From JACPUX01 sp964517465 (GTDB lineage Bacteria > Pseudomonadota > Gammaproteobacteria > Burkholderiales > Casimicrobiaceae), in contig CAZFEK010000005.1 in NCBI GenBank assembly GCA_964517465.1, positions 49,320 to 113,319 on the forward strand: DNA of 64,000 bases, given 5' to 3'. Positions within the stretch are counted from its first letter, which is position 1; each line of letters opens with the position of its first letter. A program made the translations under genes and the position numbers. Shown here in pieces: positions 43,940 through 51,523 of this stretch. The notes below the pieces were generated by a model, which was not told the DNA's origin, ran no database searches, and was given only the letters and a program-made list of their open reading frames with translations.

Positions 43940-44647
43940 ATGAAACTTCGCTTGTTGGCTAGCGTTTTGAGCGGCCTTGCCGCCGCCTCGCTGTGCTCAG
44001 GCCTGGCAATCGCTCAGGCCGATCCCAAGAATAGCGGCTATGTGCTGGATAATTCCGGCAAGCCCAATCCGAACGTCGTGCGCAGCGGCACCAATCTGTG
44101 CTGGCGCACTGGGTTCTGGACACCCGCCATGGCCATCGCCGAGTGCGACCCCGACCTGGTGAAGAAGCCCGAGCCGCCCAAAGCCGCCTCGCCCAAGGTC
44201 GCCGAACCGCCAAAAGTGGCGGAGCCGCCCAAGCCCGCCGAACCGCCCAAGCCGCAGGTGAAGAAAATCACCTTGTCCTCCAAGGCGCTTTTCGATTTCG
44301 ACAAGGCCGTCCTCAAGCCCGAGGGCAAAAAAGCGCTCGACACCGAGGTCGTCGCCCGGCTCAAGGAAGTGCAGAAGCTCGAGCTGGTGCTGGTCACCGG
44401 CCACACCGATCGCCTCGGCTCCCAGGCATACAACCAGAAGCTCTCCGAGAAGCGCGCCAACGCGGTCAAGGAGCATCTGGCCGGCGCCGGAGTGCCCAAG
44501 GACAAGATCGAGACCCTGGGCATGGGCAAAACCCAACCCGTCCCCGGCGTGAAGTGCGACCAGACCAAGCGCAAAGACTTGATCGCCTGCCTGCAACCGC
44601 ATCGCCGCGTCGAAGTCGAGGTGAAGGGCGAAGCGGTACCCAAGTAA
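43940..44647 (+). CDS. ompA: OmpA-family outer membrane protein
   Basis: 235 residues. A signal peptide (about 1-25) precedes a short domain, then a low-complexity linker of PPK repeats (KVAEPPKVAEPPKPAEPPKP), and an OmpA-like peptidoglycan-binding domain (KALFDFDKAVLKPEGKKAL to VTGHTDRLGSQAYNQKLSEKRA). It lacks the eight-stranded barrel of classical OmpA and rather resembles the short betaproteobacterial form found next to gyrA. GGGG lies near the start, and a terminator follows. Confidence 0.9.
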   Translation: MKLRLLASVLSGLAAASLCSGLAIAQADPKNSGYVLDNSGKPNPNVVRSGTNLCWRTGFWTPAMAIAECDPDLVKKPEPPKAASPKVAEPPKVAEPPKPAEPPKPQVKKITLSSKALFDFDKAVLKPEGKKALDTEVVARLKEVQKLELVLVTGHTDRLGSQAYNQKLSEKRANAVKEHLAGAGVPKDKIETLGMGKTQPVPGVKCDQTKRKDLIACLQPHRRVEVEVKGEAVPK

Positions 44648-44670
44648 CCGGCGCCTCCACATTCAGCACC

Positions 44671-44698
44671 AAGGCCTCGCTCGCGCGGGGCCTTTTTG
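44671..44698 (+). terminator. Intrinsic terminator after the OmpA-family gene
   Basis: AAGGCC-tcgctcgcgcgg-GGCCTT followed by a T run (44671-44698) forms a GC hairpin with U tail, 24 bases past the ompA stop and just before mtaD. Confidence 0.75.
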
Positions 44699-44708
44699 TT
44701 CCTGCCAC

Positions 44709-46025
44709 ATGAGTGACTTGCCAACCGTCGATCTGCGTCTCGATGCGCGCTGGGTGATCCCAGTGGCGGCGGACGGCGTTTTGACCGAGCACAGCCTGGT
44801 CATCGACCGCGGGCGCATCTTGGCGGTTCTTCCGACTGCCCAGGCGCAGGAGCGGTTTGCCGCCAAGGCGGTGGAGAGCTTTCCTCAGCACGCCTTGCTG
44901 CCCGGTTTAGTCAATGCGCACGGGCATGCGGCTATGGCGCTGCTGCGCGGCGTCGCTGACGATTTGCCCTTGGATCGCTGGCTCAAAGAACATATCTGGC
45001 CGCGCGAAGGCAAGTTCGTTTCGCCTGAATTCGTGGCCGACGGCAGTCTGCTGGCGGCGGCGGAAATGCTTCGCGGCGGAATCACCTGCACCAACGAGAT
45101 GTATTTCTACCCCGAGGCCACGGCGGCGAGTTTGCGTCGCGCCGGGATGCGCGCCATGATCGGCCTCGCGGTGCTCGATTTTCCCACGCCCTATGCCGCC
45201 GATCCGGCGGATTACCTCAGCAAGGGCTTGGCCATGCGCGATCAGTTCCGCGATGATCCCCTGCTGGCGTTTGCCCTCGCCCCGCACGCACCCTATACCG
45301 TGGGCGATGCCACCCTGGAGCGCATCGTCACCTACGCTGAACAGCTCAACCTTCCGGTGCAGATCCATTTGCATGAAACCGCGCAAGAAATCGCCGACAG
45401 CCTCAAGACCTGCGGCAAGCGGCCCCTAGCCCGCTTGGCCGACCTCGGCGCGGTAGGCCCCGGGTTTCAAGCCATCCACGCAGTCCATCTGCGGCCCGAA
45501 GAAATGAGCTTGTTGCGCGAGCGCGGCGCCAGCGCCATCCATTGCCCCAGCTCCAACTTGAAGCTGGCCAGCGGCATCGCGCCGGTTGCCGCCATGCTTG
45601 CCGCCGGACTCAACCTCGCCTTGGGCACCGACGGCGCCGCCAGCAACAATCGCCTCGACCTTTTTGAAGAGATGCGCCTGGCAGCCCTCCTGGCCAAAGG
45701 GGCGAGCGGCGACGCGGCCACCATGCCGGCGGCGCAAGCCCTCTACGCGGCCACTCTGGGCGGCGCAAAAGCGCTGGGCTGGGAGGCGGAAATCGGCTCG
45801 CTGGAGGCGGGCAAGGCGGCTGATCTGATCGCTGTCGATTTCGGCGCTTTGGAGCTTGTGCCTTGCTTCGACCCGGTTTCGCATCTCGTCTATGCCGCCA
45901 GCCGCAATGAGGTGAGCGACGTATGGGTCGCCGGAGTCAGGGTGCTCGAAGAACGTTCGCTGACTCGCATTTCATCCGAAGACTTGCGAAGCCGGGTCAG
46001 TTTCTGGCAGGAGCGCTTGAAATGA
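44709..46025 (+). CDS. mtaD: 5-methylthioadenosine/S-adenosylhomocysteine deaminase family amidohydrolase
   Basis: 438 residues of the TRZ/ATZ metal-dependent hydrolase family. Metal ligands are seen in LPGLVNAHGHAAMALLRG near residue 70, IHLHETAQEI near 220 and LGTDGAASNNRLDL near 304. It probably deaminates methylthioadenosine or S-adenosylhomocysteine. It is the first of an overlapping set mtaD-ubiG-gph. The exact substrate cannot be read from the sequence. Confidence 0.85.
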   Translation: MSDLPTVDLRLDARWVIPVAADGVLTEHSLVIDRGRILAVLPTAQAQERFAAKAVESFPQHALLPGLVNAHGHAAMALLRGVADDLPLDRWLKEHIWPREGKFVSPEFVADGSLLAAAEMLRGGITCTNEMYFYPEATAASLRRAGMRAMIGLAVLDFPTPYAADPADYLSKGLAMRDQFRDDPLLAFALAPHAPYTVGDATLERIVTYAEQLNLPVQIHLHETAQEIADSLKTCGKRPLARLADLGAVGPGFQAIHAVHLRPEEMSLLRERGASAIHCPSSNLKLASGIAPVAAMLAAGLNLALGTDGAASNNRLDLFEEMRLAALLAKGASGDAATMPAAQALYAATLGGAKALGWEAEIGSLEAGKAADLIAVDFGALELVPCFDPVSHLVYAASRNEVSDVWVAGVRVLEERSLTRISSEDLRSRVSFWQERLK

Positions 46026-46726
46026 AGTCCGCAAATGCCGATCCGGCAGAACTCGCCAAATTCGCCAAGCTGGCCCATCGCTGGTGGGATCCAAGCAGCG
46101 AATTCAAGCCGCTGCACGACATCAATCCGATTCGACTCGCCTACATCGAAGAGGTGAGTCACGGACTCGCAGGCAAGCAGGTGCTGGACGTCGGCTGCGG
46201 CGGCGGTATTCTTTCAGAGGCCATGGCCCGGCGAGGTGCCGCAGTGACCGGGATCGACCTGGGAGAAAAACCCCTGGGCGTGGCCAAGCTCCACGCCTTG
46301 GAAACCGGCGCTCAAGTCGATTACCGCCTCGTGTCGGCGGAGGATTTCGCCCGCGAGGCGCCAGGCACATTCGATCTCGTGACCTGCATGGAAATGCTGG
46401 AACACGTGCCGGATCCGGCGCAAACTGTGGGCGCCTGCGCCGCTCTTGCCAAGCGTGGAGGAACGGTCGTTTTCGCTACCCTGAACCGGAATCCGAAGTC
46501 TTATCTTTTCGCCGTGCTGGGCGCCGAGTACGTCTTGGGCCTGCTGCCCAAAGGCACCCACGACTACCGCAAATTCCTGCGGCCTGCGGAGCTCGCAAGC
46601 TTTGCGCGCGAGGCCGGCCTGGTAACCCAGGCCGTAAAGGGCATGAGCTACAACCCGTTCTCGCGCAGTTACCGCCTGGGAGAGGACGTTTCGGTCAATT
46701 ACCTCCTGGTTTGTCGCCGTGACTGA
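46022..46726 (+). CDS. ubiG: Ubiquinone biosynthesis O-methyltransferase
   Basis: 234 residues. The SAM-binding motif VLDVGCGGGILSEAMARRGA near residue 56 and family stretches FAKLAHRWWDPSSEFKPLHDINPIRL and GMSYNPFSRSYRL are present. It carries out both O-methylations of ubiquinone. Its ATG overlaps the mtaD stop (ATGA). Confidence 0.95.
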   Translation: MKSANADPAELAKFAKLAHRWWDPSSEFKPLHDINPIRLAYIEEVSHGLAGKQVLDVGCGGGILSEAMARRGAAVTGIDLGEKPLGVAKLHALETGAQVDYRLVSAEDFAREAPGTFDLVTCMEMLEHVPDPAQTVGACAALAKRGGTVVFATLNRNPKSYLFAVLGAEYVLGLLPKGTHDYRKFLRPAELASFAREAGLVTQAVKGMSYNPFSRSYRLGEDVSVNYLLVCRRD

Positions 46727-47381
46727 GAATCGAATCGACGCGGTGTTATTTGATCTCGACGGCACCCTCGTCGATACCGCGGCCGATCTCGCCGCCGCGC
46801 TCAATCGTCTGCGCCAGCAAGAGGACCTTTCGCCGCTGCCTTTTGCGCGCCTGCGCCCGCATGCCTCGCATGGTGCCCGCGGGCTTCTTGCCGAGGGTTT
46901 TGGCGTGACTCCGCAAGATCCGCGCTTCGGCGGCTTGCGCCAAGCTTTTCTCGATTTCTATGAAGATGCGCTGTGCGTCGAGACCCGCCTTTTCGAAGGC
47001 GCGGCCGAAGTGCTCAGCGCCTTGGAAAACCGTCGCCTGCCTTGGGGCATCGTCACCAACAAAGTCGAGTACCTCACCTTCCCTTTGCTCGAGCGATTGG
47101 GCCTCGCCCGGCGCCCGGGGTGCGTCGTTTGCGGCGACACCACCACCCATCCCAAACCGCACCCGGAACCCCTGCTGCATGCCGCCCGAACGCTTGCCGT
47201 GCCCGCCGCGCATTGCGTTTACGTCGGCGACGGAGAACGCGACATGGAAGCAGCGCAGCGCGCCGGTATGTTGGGCATGGTTGCCCGTTATGGCTACATC
47301 GGCGAATCCGAGCAACCCGATACCTGGCCGGCGACGGCGCATTTGGCGCGCATCCGAGACTTGCTCGACCACCTTCCCTAA
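46719..47381 (+). CDS. gph: Phosphoglycolate phosphatase-like HAD hydrolase
   Basis: 220 residues from a GTG that overlaps the ubiG end by 8 bases. The HAD motifs are DLDGTLVDT at the start, VTNK near residue 111, and YVGDGERDMEAAQRAG near residue 168. It probably removes phosphate from 2-phosphoglycolate, useful with CO2 fixation, although HAD specificity is hard to predict. Its end overlaps the convergent gene by 4 bases. Confidence 0.88.
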   Translation: MTENRIDAVLFDLDGTLVDTAADLAAALNRLRQQEDLSPLPFARLRPHASHGARGLLAEGFGVTPQDPRFGGLRQAFLDFYEDALCVETRLFEGAAEVLSALENRRLPWGIVTNKVEYLTFPLLERLGLARRPGCVVCGDTTTHPKPHPEPLLHAARTLAVPAAHCVYVGDGERDMEAAQRAGMLGMVARYGYIGESEQPDTWPATAHLARIRDLLDHLP

Positions 47382-48193
47382 GCGCCGCAAATCGCCGCGT
47401 TGACGTAAATCCACTCGCGCGGCTTGCCGCCGCGCGTTCCGGTCAGGCGCAAAACCCGGTTCTGCATCACCGGCTCGACGATGGCGCCGCGCAGCGCATC
47501 TTCGTTGTGCAAGGGCACACCATTGCCCTTTTCAATCCGGTCTTCCGCGGCCAGACCCAGCGCGGCGAGCGCCGGATCAATCTGATTCACCACCCAAGCG
47601 CTGCCTTCCTGCCGAAAAAGTTTGCGGGTCGCATCTAAACTCTGGGCGAGGCCCGGCAGGAGTTCGGGTCGGACGAAATAGGCACGCTTGCGCTCCTCCG
47701 TGCTCAAGGGGCAACCGCCACTGCCCAGGTTTTTTGCAACGGGCGCCGCCCGCAGCGATTCGGGAGTGCGCAGCGCAAGTATGCTCTTCTCGCCTGCCCT
47801 GCTGATCTCCGCCGCTGCAGGCAAAACCTTTACCAAGCGGCTGCCCGGTTCGATTTCCTGACCCTCGCGCAGGAGTTTGACCCCGCCCCGGCCCAGTCTG
47901 AGCAAAGCCCAGCCGCGGCCCCCCGGTTCGGCGAGGACTCCGACAAGATGCCAGTCGCCGCGGGCGACCGGCTCCCCAGCGCCTGCGTCTGCGCTGCCCC
48001 GCCCGGCCGGAGGACCGAAAATTCCGCTGGCCAAGACCACCTCCGAGGGCGCTTCAGGCGAGCCCGCTGCGCGACCGATGTACCCCGGTGCCGACCATTG
48101 CCAAAACCAAAAGGCGATTACCCAGGCCAGGAGAGCGAAACTCGCCGCCAAAGCCAGCCGGGCCAAACCTCGCCAAGCACGCTGCGAATTCAT
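47378..48193 (-). CDS. GspC-like (type II secretion protein C) inner membrane protein
   Basis: 271 residues. One membrane helix (about 10-33) is followed by a periplasmic segment with a GspC-like homology region (VVLASGIFG, then WHLVGVLAEPGGRGWALLRL, VKLLREGQEI) and a C-terminal PDZ-like part (NQIDPALAALGLAAEDRIEKGNGVPL). No other secretion genes are near. It could be an orphan GspC or a GspC-type regulator; the assignment is by pattern only. It overlaps the EamA gene (ATGA). Confidence 0.5.
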   Translation of the reverse strand: MNSQRAWRGLARLALAASFALLAWVIAFWFWQWSAPGYIGRAAGSPEAPSEVVLASGIFGPPAGRGSADAGAGEPVARGDWHLVGVLAEPGGRGWALLRLGRGGVKLLREGQEIEPGSRLVKVLPAAAEISRAGEKSILALRTPESLRAAPVAKNLGSGGCPLSTEERKRAYFVRPELLPGLAQSLDATRKLFRQEGSAWVVNQIDPALAALGLAAEDRIEKGNGVPLHNEDALRGAIVEPVMQNRVLRLTGTRGGKPREWIYVNAAICGA

Positions 48194-49107
48194 GGCACGA
48201 GCCCCCGCGGTTTGGACAGCCGGCTAGGCAACGATTCTTCTCCTGCCCTGGCTGATGCCAGGCAGGCAAGCACGATCAGCGCGCCACCCGCGGCATCGGT
48301 CCAGCGCAGATGCTCGCCGGCCAGCGCATACGCGGCCAGTGCCGCGATCGGCAACTCCGCGAGCAGAATGACGATGGCGCGATTCGCGCTCACTCTCGCC
48401 AGACCAAATTGCAGCACCAAGTTGGCGACCATCAAGATGAGCCCTATGCTCACCAGCACCCACCAGACCTCGGCACTGAGCGAAACCACCTTTGCGCCCT
48501 CCCCTCCCCGCCATTGCCAGACGATTGCGGCCAGCGCAACGACGCCGGCAAAAAGCGCCACCGTGCGCGTTCCCAAGGGGATTTCGCGACCACGCCGCAA
48601 GAGCACGTTGCACAAAGCGAAGGCAAAACCAGCCGCTAGGCCCAGCCACTCCGGGAGGCCCACTGCCCAGCTGCTGATTTCCGGGCGCCAAAGCATGATC
48701 ATCGCGCCAGAAAAGGCCAGTAACACGATCCCCAGGCCATGGTGTGTTGCCTGCTCGCCCAGAACCCATCGGGCCAGGAGCAGGGTCCAAACCGGAGCAA
48801 GGTAAAAGAGCAGCAGAACCACCATTACCCGGCCGTCGAGCAGAGCCAGCACGTAACCGAGATTGGCGGCGGCTCCGGCAACGGCGATCGCCAGCAAGAG
48901 CCCGGGGCGAACGATTCGCAGGCCTTCTTTGGCGGCCAGCGGCAAGGCTGCGATCAGGGCCGTGAGATAGGTAAGCAAGGTGGCCAGTTCGCCGCCGACA
49001 CCCGCCTCGCGCAGCAGGCGATAGGGGTACCAGATTACCCCCCATACCGCCGCGCTCGCCAAAAGAGCGAGAACGGCTAGGGGCGGAGCCAAGGGGCGCA
49101 GGGTCAT
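48190..49107 (-). CDS. EamA/DMT-family transporter
   Basis: 305 residues with about ten hydrophobic segments arranged as two EamA repeats. It is of the drug/metabolite transporter superfamily, with unknown substrate. It is followed by the GspC-like gene with a 4-base overlap. The 231-base gap to the next divergent gene must hold both promoters, which I cannot resolve. Confidence 0.85.
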   Translation of the reverse strand: MTLRPLAPPLAVLALLASAAVWGVIWYPYRLLREAGVGGELATLLTYLTALIAALPLAAKEGLRIVRPGLLLAIAVAGAAANLGYVLALLDGRVMVVLLLFYLAPVWTLLLARWVLGEQATHHGLGIVLLAFSGAMIMLWRPEISSWAVGLPEWLGLAAGFAFALCNVLLRRGREIPLGTRTVALFAGVVALAAIVWQWRGGEGAKVVSLSAEVWWVLVSIGLILMVANLVLQFGLARVSANRAIVILLAELPIAALAAYALAGEHLRWTDAAGGALIVLACLASARAGEESLPSRLSKPRGLVP

Positions 49108-49338
49108 GGCATGGGGGGGTAGACTCGATCGCGAGGCGATTATCCCACAGCCAGAAGGTCGTCTTCAGCGCAGCTACCGAGAACCCGCGGACCGAAGCGA
49201 AGGGTCGAGCAGGCTGCGACCTTGGGGCCGCAAGCCAGGCCAAGCGCTTTCCATCCCCTCAGACCGCATTTGGTCCGTTCCGGCTACCCCCAGTCGCCTG
49301 GCAAGAAATGGTGAAACCTTCGCGCTATCATCAACTCC

Positions 49339-50397
49339 ATGAACGCCATTGCACTACTTGCCTGGTTCCGCCGGGGCTTCGAAGCGAAGCTCCAGACCGT
49401 GCTGCTCATCGCTGGCATCAACACCGCCATTGCGGCCTTGATGAGCATAGAGGACACGCGATCCTTCTGGCATCCTTTGATTTCGGCCCATTCCTTCGGC
49501 TTCGCCATCGCCTATTTCATCAATTGCTTTCGGCCCTGGGAGCACCGCCATGCGATGCGGCAGTTGGTTCTGGCCGTGCTGCTGGGCACTGCCGTGGGCA
49601 TGGTGCTGGTGATCGTGGTCAAGCAGTACGAATGGAGCGTGGTAACGCGCGACTACCACCGCTTTTTGTTCACCATGCTCTGGGCCAGCATGTATGGGTT
49701 CCTAGTGAGCGTGTTTTTTCACACCCGGCTGCGCGAATCGGTGACCGCAGCGGCCTTGCACCGGGCCGAATCGGAGCGGGAGCGTTTGGGGCGCCAGGCG
49801 GCGCAAGCGCAATTGAAGTTGATGCAGGCGCAGATCGAGCCCCATTTTTTGTTCAACACGCTATCGAACGTGCAATTCCTGGTCGAGACCGACCCGCCCC
49901 GCGCCGCGTCCATGCTGGAGAACCTCATTCAATACCTGCGCGCCGCCATTCCGCAGCTGCGCGAGGCGAGCACCACGCTGGGCCAAGAGGCCAAGCTTGC
50001 CCAGGCTTATTTATCGATCATCCAAATGCGCATGGGCGCCAGGCTGCAGTTCGAAGTCGATATCCCGGCGGCACTCGCCGGAGTATCCTTTCCGCCTATG
50101 GTGCTGCTTTCCCTGGTCGAGAACGCCGTGAAACACGGCATCGAACCGGCCGCCGCGGGCGGTCGCATCGCCGTTGGCGCCCAAGCTCACGAGGGCTTGT
50201 TGCGACTGGTCGTGCGCGACACCGGCAAGGGTTTGGGCGAAGCGCTCGGCCAAGGGCTGGGTCTGGCCAATATCCGGGAACGGCTCGCGGCGCTGTACGG
50301 CGAAGGCGCGAAACTGACGCTCGCACAGGGTGCGGCGGGCGGTGCCGAAGCGACGGTGGAGATCCCCTATGACCCCAATTCGTGCCCTGATCGCTGA
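49339..50397 (+). CDS. LytS/AlgZ-like sensor histidine kinase
   Basis: 352 residues. Four hydrophobic helices (about 15-130) are followed by the His_kinase domain with the phosphoacceptor in QAQIEPHFLFNTLSNVQFLV near residue 172, and a HATPase domain (LVENAVKHG, DTGKGLGEALGQGLGLANIRERL). It is of the type paired with LytTR regulators, like AlgZ. It overlaps its regulator gene by 29 bases. Confidence 0.9.
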   Translation: MNAIALLAWFRRGFEAKLQTVLLIAGINTAIAALMSIEDTRSFWHPLISAHSFGFAIAYFINCFRPWEHRHAMRQLVLAVLLGTAVGMVLVIVVKQYEWSVVTRDYHRFLFTMLWASMYGFLVSVFFHTRLRESVTAAALHRAESERERLGRQAAQAQLKLMQAQIEPHFLFNTLSNVQFLVETDPPRAASMLENLIQYLRAAIPQLREASTTLGQEAKLAQAYLSIIQMRMGARLQFEVDIPAALAGVSFPPMVLLSLVENAVKHGIEPAAAGGRIAVGAQAHEGLLRLVVRDTGKGLGEALGQGLGLANIRERLAALYGEGAKLTLAQGAAGGAEATVEIPYDPNSCPDR

Positions 50398-51121
50398 GGA
50401 CGAACCCCTGCTGCGCGCGCAATTGCGCCATCGGCTGGCGCAAGTGTGGCCCGAACTCGAAATCGTGGCCGAAGCGGAAAACGGCGAACAAGCCGTCGCC
50501 CTTTTCGAAGCCACTCAAGCGCAAATCGCTTTCCTCGACATCCAGATGCCGGTCAAAACCGGTCTGGAGGCGGCGCGTGAACTGAGCGGCCGTTGTCACG
50601 TGGTTTTTGTCACCGCCTACGATCAATATGCCGTCGAGGCCTTCGAACAAGGCGCAGTCGACTACCTTCTCAAACCGGTGACGGCGGAACGCATCCGGAT
50701 CACCGTCGACCGGGCCAAAGCGCGCCTGGTCGAGCCGCCGCCTGCGCTTGACGCTTTGCTGGACCGCCTCGCCAAACAACTGGGGTCCCCGGGTTCGCGG
50801 CTCACTTGGATCAAAGCTTCGCTGGGCCCGACCTTGAAACTCATCCATGTCGGCGACGTGCTCTACTTCCAGTCCGAAGACAAATACACCAAGGTGGTCA
50901 CCCGCGAAGGCGAGGCCCACATCAAGCGGACCATCAAGGAGCTCGTCGAAGAACTCGACCCCGAGCAGTTCTGGCAAATCCATCGCAGCACCATCGTCAG
51001 CGCCAAAGCAATTGCCAGCGTAGGCCGGGATCAGCGCGAGCAACCGGTAGTGCGCCTTGCCGGTAGGCCGGAGTCACTGCTGGTAAGCCGCAGCTTTGCG
51101 CATTTGTTTAAGCAAATGTAG
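50369..51121 (+). CDS. LytTR-family response regulator (AlgR-like)
   Basis: 250 residues. A receiver (RALIAEDEPLLRAQL, phosphoacceptor in IAFLDIQMPVKTG near residue 55) is joined to a LytTR DNA-binding domain (DVLYFQSEDKYTKVVTREGEAHIKRTIKEL, then FWQIHRSTIVS). It is of the AlgR type, and its target genes are unknown. The ATG at 50369 begins the receiver fold. Confidence 0.92.
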   Translation: MTPIRALIAEDEPLLRAQLRHRLAQVWPELEIVAEAENGEQAVALFEATQAQIAFLDIQMPVKTGLEAARELSGRCHVVFVTAYDQYAVEAFEQGAVDYLLKPVTAERIRITVDRAKARLVEPPPALDALLDRLAKQLGSPGSRLTWIKASLGPTLKLIHVGDVLYFQSEDKYTKVVTREGEAHIKRTIKELVEELDPEQFWQIHRSTIVSAKAIASVGRDQREQPVVRLAGRPESLLVSRSFAHLFKQM

Positions 51122-51523
51122 TCTCGCATCGGCTCGCCGGGCTATTCTTCAGCGGACCAGCCCATACGATCCTGGCGCTGCAAGCCAGCGTCGCCTAAGC
51201 CGGACCAGCCGGAACCAAAGTGGGTCGCGTGGCGGCAGGTGCGGCGCCGGAACGAACGAAGACGGCAAACAAACCCTCGTGCCTGCAAGGGGAGAGGCCC
51301 CGTCCTGTTTGTCCCCCGCCAAGTTTGAGGGGAGTGCCCCCTTGTAGATCCGCCAAAACCGTCTCTTCGACTCACTTCTTGTCCAGACATGCGAAGACTT
51401 GAGACCTTACCGACTCGCGGCCAAATTTCGCAGGGCGGGCCAAAGTTCCTCCGCCCGCCTTGCATTTGCCGCGCCAGACCGGATAATCCGCGCTTTGCCG
51501 CAAATTGTTGACGGGAGCCGTCC
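51122..51523. other. Intergenic region with short GC hairpins
   Basis: 402 bases without a convincing gene. Three small palindromes are visible: GGGG-agagg-CCCC (51289-51301), GGGG-agtg-CCCC (51329-51340) and GGGCGG with CCGCCC (51433-51438 and 51451-51456). The reading frames are short or lack similarity. It must also hold the promoter of the M16 peptidase gene. It may be a decayed element, but I cannot identify one. Confidence 0.4.
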
